Source: Cheiracanthium punctorium (lineage: Eukaryota > Arthropoda > Arachnida > Araneae > Cheiracanthiidae). From it: DNA of 64,000 bases. The notes beneath the pieces are model-generated. The model ran no database searches. It was not told the origin of the DNA and saw only the letters and a list, made by a program, of their open reading frames with translations. The position numbers and the translations under genes were made by a program. Each line of letters begins with the position of its first letter. Position 1 is the first letter of the stretch. The DNA lies in contig JAWZYV010017493.1 of NCBI GenBank assembly GCA_038373885.1, forward strand, positions 372,001-436,000, in the 5' to 3' direction. Below, in pieces: positions 45,340 to 58,228 of the stretch.

Positions 45340-46085
45340 AGGCATTTGGCGAATAGAGACAGTTACGGCAGTATTTGCGAACTGTTTTGAGTGTTCTTGT
45401 AAAAGAAATATTTATGCTATATGCATGAATTTTGCCTATGTTAATCAGGAATAGTGCAGCTTTCTATTAGCGAAAAAGTTTTAGAATCGGTTCTAGTTAC
45501 AGAGATACCCATAGAGCGTAATGTATTAGAATTATTTTGAGTGTTCCTGTAAAGGAACTATTTGCGCTACATGCATTAATTTTAGCCTATAATACTCAAG
45601 AATAGTGTAGCTTACTATCAGTGAAAAAAGTTTTGGAATCGGTTCAGTACTTACAGAGATACACATGGAGCGTAATGTAATTCTTATGAGTATCCCTGTA
45701 AAAGAACTATTTGTGATAGATGCATAAAAGTTAGCCTATAGCACTCAGAGGGTCTGCTCTCAAACTTGGAAGGTGGGAGGTGCCAGGTTCAAACATCGGT
45801 CGCGCCTGTCGACCTAGCCGCTCGCAGTTTTCCGTGTTTTCTTCAAAAAACTCGCGAAAATACGGGCTAGGATCCCTTAGAAAATTCCACACAGAGGAAT
45901 TCTCCATATACGCCTAGGACCCTATAGGCCTAGGACCATATAGGCCTAGGACTTTCAGTCAGTGAAGAAAGTTTTAAAATCGGTTTAGTTGCTACAAAAT
46001 TTCCATAGAGCGCAATGCATTAGCATTATTTTGAGTGTCTTTGTAAAAGAATTATTTATGCTATATGCTTGAAAGGTTGCCTGTA
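45340..46085 (+). repeat. 150-bp minisatellite, 4 units, one split by a SINE
   Basis: A GTGTTCCTGTAAAAGAA-like motif recurs at 45391, 45541, 45690 and 46035. The 345-bp last interval equals one unit plus the SINE at 45748-45950. Units share TTTTAGAATCGGTT and CATAGAGCGTAATG. Confidence 0.8.
45748..45950 (+). repeat. tRNA-derived SINE, family 2, in minisatellite
   Basis: B-box-like CCAGGTTCAAACATCGG, then GCCTGTCGACCTAGCCG and TTTTCCGTGTTTTCTTC as in family 2. It ends in short repeats of ATAGGCCTAGGAC. The head is truncated. Confidence 0.55.
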
Positions 46086-46241
46086 TGTTAATCCAGGGCA
46101 TAAGCTATCTTCATTACAAATTTTTCCACCATTTTTGTGTGATTCAGTCAAAAACATCCAAACACATAAACGTACACATTTATATTATTTGTAGGATTTG
46201 GAAATTTACGAATTTTAAGAAACACATCTGGACTTTTCTTG

Positions 46242-46396
46242 GTACTTACCTATTATCCCGGCGGTCATTCCCACCAAACTGTTTTTTCGTCAAATGAGTT
46301 GCCAAACTGTTGCCAATCGTATTCAAAACCATTAATAATTTCATGTGCCCGGCATTTATCTCGTCTTGGCGGACCGCCGGGATAATACGTAAGTAC
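46242..46396. mobile_element. Short inverted-repeat element with 25-bp ends
   Basis: GTACTTACCTATTATCCCGG with GCGGTC (46242-46266) pairs with 46372-46396 with one mismatch. It is a MITE-like insert of 155 bp in the composite repeat; the target duplication is not resolved. Confidence 0.6.
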
Positions 46397-47030
46397 ACTT
46401 TTCTTTATTTATGCTTTTTAATTTGGCGTAAAATCAACATAATTTCCATACTTATTTATGTTTTCCAAATGCATGTGATTTTGCAAATAGAATTTCTGCT
46501 TTATTTTAAAAGCATAAATCATTTTGTGCGGGCGATAAAACGGTTTTTAATTAATAGTTAGAAAAGTAATTAAAGTTTCCGAGCCTCAGGTACACTTTAC
46601 CGAAGTCATGTGTCCAGGCATGCTCAAATTTTCAAAGCTCTGCTTTCTGTAGATTTGTCTGGAGAATATTCATTTTTATTATTAGAGCAGATAGATATAT
46701 TTGGCATAAAACTGGCATAATTTCCGTATTATTTAATGTTTTTCAGATGCACGTGCTCCTTTATTGAAGTAATAGCATTCTTGTTAGCTCAAAACATGAA
46801 TCATATGATACGGGCGAAACTCGCCAAGCATGGCAACGAAAAAACGGTTTTTAATTAATAATTTAAAAAGTAATTAAAAATCTAAAATTCTAAGTAGCCT
46901 ATAACCAACTCCAGGGTCCCATCTATATCTAAACCGAAATGCATCCTAATCGATTCAGCGGTTTAGGCGTGAAAGCGTCATAAACAAACAAACAAACTCA
47001 CTTTCGCATTTATAATATTAGTTAGGATGT

Positions 47031-47866
47031 ATAAGCACTATCTCTCTCAAACGGATAAACCGATTTCAGTACGCATTTATTTTTTTTTAATTAGATGTTA
47101 GGATAATACGGATGGTTCTTAGCTATTTTTGATCAATATGTATTCAACCAGTTAAACCTTTTAAAGACCACCAGGCCCGTGGCCAAAGGGGGGGGGGAGG
47201 CACATGTTACGGTGGCTTATCCCAACATAGAAGTCTTCCCAGCCCCGTCTAAATTTTTCAGTTTTATTTATTTACTTACTTTTAAATTTAAGAGAGATTT
47301 GGAGAGAGAGATATGCGAAAATGTTGAAACGAAATTTTACAGTGTCCAAAGCAAATGTTTTTTCTCTTTACTTTGTGATTTGTGCTTTATTTTTGAAAAT
47401 TTTATTTATATTGTTCAATGGCATAGATGCATACATATGTATATTTAAACGCTGCACATGCACATTTATATCAAGAAATGGGTGCGTAATTAGTTTAAAA
47501 ACACATGTTTGAATGATTACTTGAAATAAGAATAGCACATAGTACTATGTGAAGTAAACTATATTCTAGAAAAATACTCTTGAAAAAGACATACGGATTA
47601 AAAACTCTTTTTTACCCTGGCTGCTAGTGATAATTAAATTTGACCAGCCATCTCCTCCATTCCAAACTAGATTCTTGGTTACGGACCTGAAGATCATCAG
47701 CTTCTTTCGAATTTGAAACTCAGCCATTTAGTGAAATTTATGTCACTATTGCCCGTAATGCGGTTTGTTTTGCATGAAAGTAGTTTATGCAGTATTATTC
47801 TTAGGTGCTATTCTCTTCATATGTCTGAAGTTTTAATAAGCTTACCTTACAGTTAATAACCTTACC
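47031..47866. other. AT-rich DNA with a hAT-end fragment
   Basis: CAGGCCCGTGGCCAAAGG near 47174 resembles the left end of the element at 47867 but no right end was found. Confidence 0.45.
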
Positions 47867-48312
47867 CAGGCCCGTAGCCAGCCTATTGGACTGAGAGGAG
47901 GCAGAGCCACCAGGATGGCTATGCATTTTAAATTGCCTCCCTCCCCCCTCGCTCTCCCACTCACAGAAGTCCTTTTTTCTGTTGTAAAGCATCACTTCTG
48001 AATTCGCACATAAGACTCTGTCTGATCGTTCACCCTCTTTTCTCTTTTAGATGACGATTTACGCACAGAGACAACAATACGCGATAGATGGCGGTACTTA
48101 TATAAAATGCAGCTGTGTACTTAAGAGGTGGTTAAGCAGGATTTAGAAATTATAAAATGTATAATTTTTTATCGAATTTTTATTTTTTTTTTCAAATTAC
48201 TATTCTATCTATCCTAAAAATTTTGGGGAGGACAAAAATTTGTCCGGGGGTTGGGGCAAATTGTTTTCCAGGGTGGGCTGCCCCCATTTACAACCCCCTG
48301 GCTGCGACATTG
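47867..48312. mobile_element. hAT-type element, 446 bp
   Basis: Flanks are ACCTTACC (47859-47866) and GCCTTACC (48313-48320), 7 of 8 identical. It starts CAGGCCCGTAGCCAGCC and ends CCCTGGCTGCGACATTG, imperfect inverted ends. The interior has G-rich and C-rich segments and no transposase. Confidence 0.55.
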
Positions 48313-48403
48313 GCCTTACCTTACACATAATTAATAGGGTACAAAACATTAGAGACTTCTATTTGATCTGTATAAAAGAGTGGGACTTAAAGTTTTCAAA
48401 CTA

Positions 48404-48888
48404 CGGTATTTACTCGTGTATATAGTGGGCATGAGTGCATAACGCACACCCCGTACTTCACAAGAAAAATAGGTGACATTTTCTTATCTCGTATAGAACG
48501 CACACTATAAATTTGGCGTGTAAGTGATTTTGAAAGTGACTGAAATTTTCGATTAAGTGGATGGAGCTGAAGACATCATTTAAGAGGTCATTGACCGTGC
48601 CATTGATGACAAGGACTGTGATGATAACACTAACAGTGGCTGAGAATTGCTAATGAGTGTTAAAAAAAAACAATGTAACAAGCGATTTCGCGAAATCAAA
48701 ATGCTGCAGTTCTTTTATTGAGAAAGATTTTTCCAGCTTGATTATCTACTCTGAATAAATTTCTTGATTCATACATACATCATGGACTACATGCAACAGT
48801 AAAAAAATATTCCTTGTATAACGCTCACTCAAAATTTTTGCCTTGAATTCTTGAAAAAAAAGTGCGCGTAATACACGAGTAAATACGG
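48404..48888 (+). mobile_element. pogo-like MITE, 485 bp
   Basis: The left end CGGTATTTACTCGTGTATA and the inverted right end CCGTATTTACTCGTGTATT match over about 20 bp. Internal subterminal motifs also pair (AACGCACAC on one side, AACGCTCAC on the other). A short acidic plus-strand stretch at 48555-48645 (DGAEDII, then DDKDCDDN after a frame change) could be the end of a pogo-type transposase. Confidence 0.6.
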
Positions 48889-48908
48889 ATAAAAGTAAAT
48901 AAAATTAG

Positions 48909-48909
<1 letters not shown>

Positions 48910-48947
<38 letters not shown>
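48910..48947. repeat. (AT)n microsatellite
   Basis: About 19 uninterrupted AT units directly after the pogo-like MITE. Confidence 0.95.
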
Positions 48948-48949
<2 letters not shown>

Positions 48950-50703
48950 ATAAGAGAGAAAGTTTTATTAGTGTAAGGCTTTTAATAAGAGTTTAATTAA
49001 ATTTTGAAATCCAGCCAAACCTATAGCTTCAACGAATTTGAAAGAGGCTGAGTTATTTTTCTACTGAACTCATGTGTCATCCTTTGAATTTAAAAATATA
49101 TTTATTTTGAACCAGGATGCGCTATCTCTTGGTTTATCCAGGATGCGCTACAGAGAATAAAAATATTCCTTTAAAGTCCGATTCCCGCTTAATAAAGCAT
49201 CTATTTGAGGAAAGTTTAACTTTATGAAAGATGCAACTTTGCAAGATGCACATAAATTTTAGATTTATTATGTGAACTAATAGAAACTGACCTTTTATCT
49301 ATCTGTGAGAGGTAATGTAACTTCAAAATTTGAAGTATCTAGATGCAAAGAAGCAGATTAGCGATATTTTTACTGTCCCCCCCCCCTTCCCCAAACTAAT
49401 TGAATATATTTACTTTTGGACATTAGTAAAAGTCTTGTAAAAAATTAATACAGTAAAAATAAACTTTGATAGACAAAAGTGGCAAGTTGACTTTAGAAAA
49501 TTTGGTTTTTAAAAAATCTCGATTATTTGAATTTAGAGATCATTTGCTGTTAAAACTCAGAAATTAAATTAAAGTTGTAAAAGAAGTATTATCACTATCA
49601 AGTAAAAATCCTACTTAGAAATAAGATATTTAATAACTTACATTTTTTTAAATAATGAATTGTTAAATATAACATATATTTTGGTATGGTTCTTCTGAAT
49701 TAGCGTATAATTAAAGATACGTAAAATGATATATCTATGTAATCCACTTTGTTAAAAAAAATTCTCAGTATATAAGTGTTACTCATAATAAAAAGTATCT
49801 GGTTTTTTTAAAAAATGTAAAAATATTAAAGAATTTATATCCCATGAAAAAAATTGTTTAAATCTCATTCCCAAATAAGTTATTGAATATTATGTCTGTA
49901 TTTTTCATTCAAACATATTCAATCTCGCCAGAGGCTAAATACAAACTTTTGCCGTTTAAATAACTGTATTAAAGAGGGTTAAATGTACTGTCGGTAAAAT
50001 TCTTATGCAAGAATTAAATTTCGATAATATTTTTGCAGCGTAGTTTTATTTAGTTAATCTTCATAGAATACTTTTAACTATGAAATAAAGGCGAAGTGTT
50101 GTTTGCTGTGAAGCAAATTACATTGAATTTTTAAATCGTATATATTTTAATATCTGTACAAAATAAACTCAAACATTGGTATAAAAGGTAATCGAATTCA
50201 ATGAGCTTAATATGAAACGCATGGGAGTAACGCAATAATATTTACGTTTCGGAAGGTATAATGGTCTTTTCTATACTTCAGGAATAAAATTTTTAAGATC
50301 TACTTGCTTTGTTGTGTATTAGCGTGAGTATTCCTTTTTTGAAAAGATGGAAGATAAATTTTACATTCAGGCTACATGATATTCCGAGCTCGGTTGACTA
50401 ATCTTGCAAGGACAGGAACTAACACAGTTCTGCTTTGTTTCCGTCACAGAGTTACCTAACTATAAATACCTTTACGAAATCCCTAAAAAATGTTTGTCCA
50501 GTTGCAGTCGGATGAGGTTGTAAATGGGCCGTTTCATAAACCCGTTATGTCTATTTCAAAATAGAAAATTTATCCATATGCGTGTCTAAAAGGTTTTATA
50601 AATATTTTGCTAAAGCTTTAAATAGATTTTTATAGTTCCCTATTTCAGATTTTAATTAACATTGTTTCAAACTCAATAGCAATGAGCTCCTTTTGTTTGT
50701 GAT
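48950..50703. other. AT-rich DNA, no gene seen
   Basis: No recognisable gene. CCAGGATGCGCTA occurs twice, near 49113 and 49139. Confidence 0.5.
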
Positions 50704-50705
50704 TA

Positions 50706-50953
50706 CAGGGTGTGTCACAATTCCCTCCGGGGGTTCGCTTTCACACAAGCGAGTGTGTGTGTGGGGGGGGGGGGGTTAAGAATTTGACTGTAGACTTGAC
50801 ATCTGCCACATCACGAAACGTTCACATATGGATCGTTAAACAAACAAAACTTGTAAGATTTCTTTCCAATAAAGTCAACTTTATTGCTGTATTGGTAAAT
50901 TTATATTTTTATATAAGCCTTCTAAACCCGGGAGGCAATTGTGACACACCCTG
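50706..50953. mobile_element. TA-type MITE, 248 bp
   Basis: CAGGGTGTGTCACAATTCCC at the left is matched by the inverted right end CAGGGTGTGTCACAATTGCC; about 28 bp pair with few changes. TA flanks both ends (50704-50705, 50954-50955). A run of 14 G lies inside the left arm. Confidence 0.8.
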
Positions 50954-50955
50954 TA

Positions 50956-53890
50956 TTTAGTTTTTGTCACGTACATTCAAACAAGCTATTAAAAAACTAA
51001 TATTAGGATGGGAAAATAAGTACCCTCGAGATCAATTCGCATCGAGTATTCTTTTCTTTTTCAGAAAATATGCATTAGTTGTCGTTTTAAGCTATTTGGC
51101 ACAACCACGTTGTACCCGAGTATTGAAGAAGTTTATGTAGAGTGAGTGCATCAAGCATTTCTTAAATGACAGGTTGTGATAATGGGACAAATATCTTTAT
51201 CTGGCATTCACTTTGGGTTTACTTACGAAAAAAAAATCTGTCTGATTTTCTCACCACAAAGAGTGATTCTTTATTACTTTTGTTTATAACATTTTCATTT
51301 GTTTTCTTATTATGATAGGTATTAATTATTCCTTATGTGTATGGTTTTCTTCCATTTACAATTAGATCTTCTAAATTCTTCTCTTTTCTTCAGTATCAAT
51401 CGTGTCAATAAATGTATGCTCCAGAGATGCAGTCAGGGAATGGGTCACAGGGACCCAATCCCCTACTGAAAATTAGATTTTTGTTGATTGGATGTTAATA
51501 ATCAAGCCATTTGATAAAAATTCTATACCTTTCCCACCGTTTTGAGAATCTCTCCCTCTGCAATTTTTTTCTGACTACGTACTTGGTAAGCTGTATATGC
51601 TAAGTATATACTATGTGCGTGTTATGTATGTATTAAAATTTTATAAACAGTCTTCTTTTATCGATCATTGTCTAGTAAATTTTTACTTTATTTTTTAAAT
51701 ACATTTGCCCAATGATGTTTCGTATTTATAAGATCATAGCAATTTCTTTCATTATTTGTTCATGATAATCTATAATTACTGCATATTAATAATTATTCTT
51801 CATTTATTTAATAATATTTTATCTAACATGTGTCAAATCATCAAATTAATTATCGACGTATTTAATAAGAACACTCAAAAACTCATGTTTACAGGTTAAA
51901 AGGTAATTAAAATTAAATAAACATATAATACAATGGATTCAGATATTACAAAAGGTCCACCCTTCTTTATCTGTAAGAACCTCTACCAATTACACAGGAA
52001 GGAAAATGAGAACTGTTTCTCACTTTCAATGAGATTTAAATTAAACCTTTTTAAAGTGATAATAAATGTCAATAAACTCAATCAAAAATGTAATTTTATA
52101 CGAACATAAATTCTTACAGTATCTTATAAAATACAATTAGCTACTTTGTATTCAGCAGCATTAAGTTTCTTCTAAGTTAGATTTGCTGTAAACTGCTATA
52201 ATTTTTCAGGGGAAAGTCTTAATTTAATCCCATGTCGACGATTTGTTTTCAACGGAACATGCGTGTGCAAACTATTTAATGTTCTCTCAATTTAAAATGA
52301 AGAGCAAGAAAGATTATGTAGACATATTATGAATGTTTGTTTTTCTATTTATATGAAACTTTTTAAATGTTTCAATATTTAATTCTTCGGCAGTTCTAAC
52401 TTGTCTTTAAAAGTCAGTTTAGGTGCTAATAAATTTATGTTATATTCATCTTGGGGTGTTAATTTTATGTTAGTATTGATTAGTCGAAAAAGCCATCTTC
52501 TGATTAGTTCATATTTTCAGAAATAATTTAGATTTCTTATCAAAAAAGAAAAAAGTCACATTTTCATTTTAGCTACAAGTTGAGAATTTTGCAGGCTAAA
52601 TTTATTCCTTGGACGTATTGATGAATTTCCTTCCTACCTAAGTTTTTAACGTAACAGATTCCATTATTTATTTTATTTTATTTTATTTTATTTATAGTGT
52701 AGGGAGGGATACGCTTGTATTAATACAGTTTTCAAAATCTATATGCAGTATTAATCCAAACAACTTACTACTTGCCCAACAAATACGGATGCTTCTATAG
52801 AAAGTACTTAAGGTTTCATCAACTATAATTTTGCTAAACAAAATTATTTGTTTAAATTTAAAAGAATGTCGTAAGTGAAGAAAAAAAAAATCTAAAATCT
52901 GCCTAACCTTTGACGAATTTTCAAATTTAAAGGAAAAGACATCAATAAAAAAATCATTTTTTTCTTATCTTTATTTTCTAAAATCTATTTAACTTAAGTC
53001 GCACATTGAAGATGCTTGTACCTAATCTCCAAAGGCATCAATAAAATAAATCATTGTTTGCTTTAGAATGTCTTGAGAAAATAGAATTATCTTGAATAAA
53101 AAAGAGCTCCAGCATTTAAAACATTTAAATACAGCAATAAATAAATTCACTAAATTTTCTAGTTGTTTCCAAACGGAAAAAAAGTTTAATCAACATGAAC
53201 TTATGTTCTTTTTAAGTGATTCCTTAGACAACTATTAGATTAGATCTTATTTTAAACGGCTCTAATCTTCATTTGGTTAAAGTTCATTGTCAGTAAAATG
53301 TTCTAAAAAAATAATTGGAACAAAGGATTTCCTCTAACCTTCTAAAAAGATTTTAAAGAATATTACATCTTATCGAAATCTGTTAGCACAAAAAGAAAAG
53401 AAAAATTGAAAAAATTACAGTACGGTTAAATTTAACTGAAAAAAAATGAACGTGAAAAGTTAAAAATTTATGAATTTCAAGCTTGAAAATTTTTTAATTA
53501 AGTAATTTAATATTTTGTTGTATACTCAATAGTGATAATCTAAAAAGCTAGTCGAAAAATTCCAGTATTTTACTGAAAAAATAAAACCATTAGTCATCCG
53601 AAAATGGCATCGCTATTAACTCTAACAGAAGCCGTATCAGCACTATGCTCACCAAACTATGTTGATTTACTGCACTTTTTTAATGCGAGATTCGTTGAAA
53701 TGTTTTATTAGCTGTTCCAACTGATCTCTTTCACTTGTTCCTTTATAATTCTTTTTTATTTAATTACTCTTTTGGTAAAATTTGAAAAGATATGTGACTG
53801 AAATTTCCTGTCTGTCCATTCTTGCGGTAAATATTGCATAGATTGCCTAATAATTTATATATGATACTGCTACTTATTGTCCATGTACCC
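50956..53890. other. AT-rich DNA, no gene seen
   Basis: Nearly 3 kb without a gene. A (TTTTA)n stretch lies at 52666-52695. Confidence 0.5.
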
Positions 53891-53891
53891 T

Positions 53892-54245
53892 GATAACCCC
53901 TTTGAAGAGCAACCATTTCCCAATGCTGAAAGAAAGGGCAGCCGTTACCATCGCTCGATTTAACTACCAGCAAATTGGCGGTCTATCGAACCGTTCATCG
54001 TGTGCCACAGATCTAGGGACCATTTTTTGACACAGCTGGCTGTGCGCGCACAACCGGCTATTGTCAAAAATGGTTTCTAGATCTGTGACACGCGATGTAC
54101 TATTCGATCGACCGCCATGTTGCAGGTAGTTAAATCGAGCTATGGCAACGGCTGCCCTTTCTTTCAGCATTGGGCAGTCTATCCAGTTGTTCTTCTATAT
54201 GCATGTATTTCCATCGTATTCTTCCAGCTTTCAGCAGATGCCAGT
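53892..54245 (-). mobile_element. TTAA foldback element, copy D, truncated
   Basis: In inverted orientation relative to copies A-C. It starts near 53892 with ATAACCCCTTTGAAGAGC (the family's right end with small changes) and shows an imperfect hairpin (about 53929-54176) with the family motifs. It then continues into a segment near 54180-54240 that matches the inner part of copy C (CCAGTTGTTCTTCTATAT). The unique arm and second TTAA are missing. Confidence 0.65.
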
Positions 54246-54417
54246 TGAATTATTCTGTTAGAAAAGCCACTGTTTAAAACACATTTTAAAAACATTTATC
54301 TAACTGAAAATAAAACAAATTTAAAATATTGCAAAATACCGCAAAAGCGTTTCCTCAAGCTTCAAGAAAAATTGGAATGTATTCGGGAAGGGGGCAAAAA
54401 AAAACTTTAAAAATAAG

Positions 54418-54591
54418 CTATAGCATAGCTGCCAACTCTTCCGGTTTTTCCGGAAGATTTTCCACCACTAATTTTTACTTACGAATTTGAGCTTAAAATA
54501 AGTTCAAAATTTTATTGTAAAATAAAACTGTTTGAAGTTAGTGGTGAAAAATCTTCCGGAAAAATCGGAAGAGTTGGCAGCTATGCTATAG
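54418..54591. mobile_element. MITE with about 54-bp inverted ends
   Basis: CTATAGCATAGCTGCCAACT begins the left arm and its complement ends the right arm. The arms also share CTTCCGG and TTTTCCACCACTAA. Only about 65 bp separates them. No coding. Confidence 0.8.
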
Positions 54592-54684
54592 TAAAGAAAT
54601 TGACCAGTATTTTCTTGTGAGCGTCATGTTAATGATTTTTAAACAATCATGTACTATGTAGCAATATACAAGTTGCAATGATAC

Positions 54685-54707
<23 letters not shown>
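54685..54707. repeat. 23-A homopolymer
   Basis: Located 18 bp before the composite element copy 2. Confidence 0.95.
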
Positions 54708-54715
<8 letters not shown>

Positions 54716-54725
54716 GACTCTACTC

Positions 54726-55690
54726 TACTTTCCGAACACGTACGATAAAGATCATTACCAAGCATTTAAATAAATTTTAATCGATGAATAATTCAAACAT
54801 ATATACCAAATTGAAACTCAATCGAATGCACCGTTTAAACGCTTGCGCACTTTAAAGAACTTCCCCCCCATATGCCACTATGCCATAATATAAAAGAAAT
54901 TTTTGTCGTAGCCCTGTTGAAAAACTATAAGTCTTATACACACCAAAATCAATACCCGTCTTAAGATGGTGATTTATAACATATATACCCAATTTCAGCT
55001 CAATCGAATTAGCGCATTTCCCCCCCCCCCATAGGCCAGAATGTAAAAGAAATCTTTGTCGTAGCCCTGTAGGAGAATTATAAGTCCTATACACACCAAA
55101 ATCAATACCGGTCTTAGGATCGTGGTTTATAACATATATACCCAATTTGAGCTCAATCGAATGTATCGTTTAAACGCTCGCGCACTTTCAAGAATTTCCC
55201 CCATAGGCCATAATGTAAGAGAAATCTTTGTCGTAGCCCTGTAGAAAAACTATAAGTCCTATACACACCAAAAATCAATACCGGTTTTGCAACGGTCGTT
55301 TATAACATATATACCCAATTTGAGCTCAATCGAATCTACCGTTTAAACGCTAACGCACTTTCAAGAAATTCCCCCCATAGGCCATAATGTAAAAGAAATC
55401 TTTGTCGTAGCCCTGTAGAAAAACTATAAGTCCTATACACACCAAAATCAATACCGGTCTTGCGACGGTGGTTTATGACATATATATCTAATTTGAGCTC
55501 AATCGAATGCTCCGTTCAGGAGCTATCGTGTTCACTCACGTACACACACACACACACACACACATACATCTCGTAAAAATAGCATAAATGGATTCAGGAG
55601 CCCTCAAAACGTGTAAAAACACCAAAATCTCGAAGTCGAATTTCTTCATGATTACAATACTTTCCTTACATGGTACATGTTCGGAAAGTA
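54726..55690 (+). mobile_element. Composite element with internal tandem repeats, copy 2
   Basis: The ends are inverted: TACTTTCCGAACACGTAC (54726) and GTACATGTTCGGAAAGTA (55673-55690). Inside are about 4.2 repeats (starts 54798, 54980, 55133, 55306, 55479; later units 173 bp), each with GAGCTCAATCGAATG, CCGTTTAAACGCT and CTATACACACCAAAATCAAT. After the array come a (CA)n at 55542-55564 and a unique right part. The same order appears at 22265-23040 inverted. It resembles Helentron-type non-autonomous elements with core repeats. Confidence 0.7.
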
Positions 55691-58086
55691 AAAAGGAAAT
55701 GGGGAGTACTGTAAACTCTTGGTTAACCGCTTCGACTAAAAGAGAGAAAGAAATCCCTCCCCCTCTTCCTATTAGTTGTTTTATAACATTTACCGCTATT
55801 CGGGTAGCTTATGATTTGCGTTTTGAATAATCACAGTGTCCGATTCAACATAAATCGAATCAATGTTTATATTTACAAAGGCGAATCTTATAAAAGAAAT
55901 AAGTAACGCAAAAAACTTTCTTCTACACGTATAGTCTAGCGCAAAGCTTATATGCTGCCATGTTAGACTCCGATGTATTTCATTTCCATGAGAATGGAGG
56001 CTCCGGCGGGCCTGCGGTCTCTCTCTTTTCGGCCGACAGCTGAAGCTGATTATGTAATATGAGCGTGTATCGGATAATTGTTTGTTTTAAAATGCAATTA
56101 AAATGGAAAGTGTGCAATCTAGAATGAAGACGGATGGGGAGGGACGTTTATTCGGTATTTTAAGAGCAACTGAAATTTTTGTGAGAAGCACGGGGAGGCG
56201 TTTAATCCAGGGGGACGCTTTTGTGGTATTTTAAGATAGGTAATTTAAGTCTATGAAAGAATGGTGTTTTTAGAATTTATAGTTATTTTTCAATAGAAAA
56301 AACTCTAAATGATTAAAAATAAATCCGGTAGCCATTCCGGTAACCTCAAATATTTATATAATGGCCTGATAATAGAATAAATGGGCAAGTTCTACCCTAG
56401 GAAACTGTGACCCTTTTAAGAACCCATGTCAGAAAGTAATGATGGATACGAAAAAAAAAAATTGCTACCGCCACGTCTCTGCAAAACAAATAAGAAACTA
56501 AATTATTTGCAATCACTGCTTTTAAAGCGTCATCTATGAAAGTTGTTTGTTTTTACTTTGTGAAAGATCTATTAATGCAACTTATACTATTTCCTATGGA
56601 GAGCATTCTTTTACGTTTTTCTGTAACATATCCTTTTTTTCCATTAGATTTGTTTTCCTACAAATTGGTAAACAATACACCTTAAACCATTATTGTTCAT
56701 AGAGCGTAATGTGTTGGAGTTTATCTCTGTGTCTAGTAAATTCAGTCTGTATATTATTTTTATTATGGAATATATCAATCATATATGGAATATATATACT
56801 ATCAATAAATTTTGTAGCTATCGATGTGTATTATTAACATTTAGAGCACGGATGAACAGGATAAAACGTATACGGACGGACATACTAAAATCCTTTAAAC
56901 TTTTCAACTTTGTTCCTGATACTTAGATTTTTAATATGAATCGATGACAGTCAAATTCAACATACATATATTTTCTCATGATTCTGCCAAAAATCTATCG
57001 AGATTTCGTAAAAGAGGAAAGGACAATTTCCATTATCAGCAAAGAATTTTATTTCTGGAAAATCGATGAAAAAGAAAAAGAAATGAAGTGATTTTAATAT
57101 CAAAATCATCTCGCTGATCGAATTATGCACACAGTATGTCCTCATAAAATTTTTAAAGGCATTTATTATTTTTATAATTTCCGTTTCTTTTGCTAAACAT
57201 ACTCCTGAACAACAAAACAAACATCTGTAAGGTTATTTTTTTATGTCTGCAGTATTTTAATCTTTTTAAAATAACGACAAATAAATTTCCTTAAACTGTG
57301 CAAATTCTTTTCAAAACAGAAACAGGTAATTTAATCAGCACGCAATTCTATTCGATGTTAGGGGATCACAGATAGTGCCTCTATCATATCTTGCTCCAGA
57401 ATGTTTTTCAAACCTTCTGTAAGTCAATTATTTTGTCGCCTAGCAACTGCTTAATGCAATAAAAATGAAACCTGAGGAATATCTGAAGATTATGCAGAGC
57501 GGAGATATTTGACTTTCATATTCTCTCAATTAAATTAGACCCTAAAAAAATCTTTTACTGAAAAAAAAATTGAACGTAAATTAATTGGATGTGGAATAAA
57601 ATGCTTAGAAAATACCATTTGTTTATTTAATACATTTTGGATGTACGCATGTTTTCAAGGGAACAATAGCCACACTGCGTGTAATTTAATACTTATTTAT
57701 TCTGCTGATATCTAATTTAAAAAAGGAGTTGTGCTTCATCAGTTTCATTGAGCTAAATCTATATCAAAATAATTAAATTAGAATTCAGTTTATGCTAACT
57801 GCGTGCTTAAACAAAACGTCGCCGGAATAAAATTGATCGCTAGTAGGAAGAATTTGTAAAATTTCTATTCACACATATAAAATCTTTTACGTTGCATGTG
57901 TAAAACTAAAAATATAATCGCAATGACATTTGAAAAGATTTCTGTTGGAATAATGATTATATTATTACGGTTTCATTTTAATTTAATCAAGCATTCTTAA
58001 AGAGAGTCGGCAGCATTTTAAACGCCGTTTATATTGCCTTGATGATCTTATTACTATAAAAGGATATTAATATCTCCACAACAATT
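55691..58086. other. AT-rich DNA, no gene seen
   Basis: Near 56128-56230 two similar blocks (GGTATTTTAAGA with a preceding GGGACG-type motif, about 56155 and 56224) suggest a small decayed repeat. Nothing else is recognisable. Confidence 0.45.
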
Positions 58087-58228
58087 CGGGCCCATCAGTG
58101 GTGGAGTAGATAAGACACCGAACATTGAACTAAGACTGAAGTGTAAAGGCCTAGGGTTTTGGTCTTTAGCGCGCCTGTCGATCTAATGGTCTGGAGTTTG
58201 GGACGGTTTTCTCTAAATTTAACGTATG
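58087..58228 (+). repeat. tRNA-derived SINE, family 2, left half
   Basis: Head GGTGGAGTAGATAAGACACC, body GCGCCTGTCGATCTAATGG and TTTAACGTATG. The family sequence breaks here and resumes near 58485 with TGTAACGTAGATGCGCG. Confidence 0.6.

Larger units (their letters stand above)
45129..47030 (+). mobile_element. Composite interspersed repeat, LINE-like tail
   Basis: The head near 45129 (CTAGCGGCTACCCGCGACTT) and the tail near 46975-47025 ((CAAA)n, then CATTTATAATATTAGTTAGG) are typical of a widespread arthropod repeat class. Inside are a 150-bp minisatellite, a SINE, a short inverted-repeat insert, and two copies of an about 300-bp block (starts near 46424 and 46703). No protein is encoded. 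Whether it is one element or several merged is unclear. Confidence 0.5.

Noticed and set aside
54726..55690. Simple cut-and-paste transposon with 18-bp TIRs
   Set aside because: Not excluded, but no target duplication could be found and the internal array plus microsatellite fit a Helentron-like plan better. Kept as a composite element.
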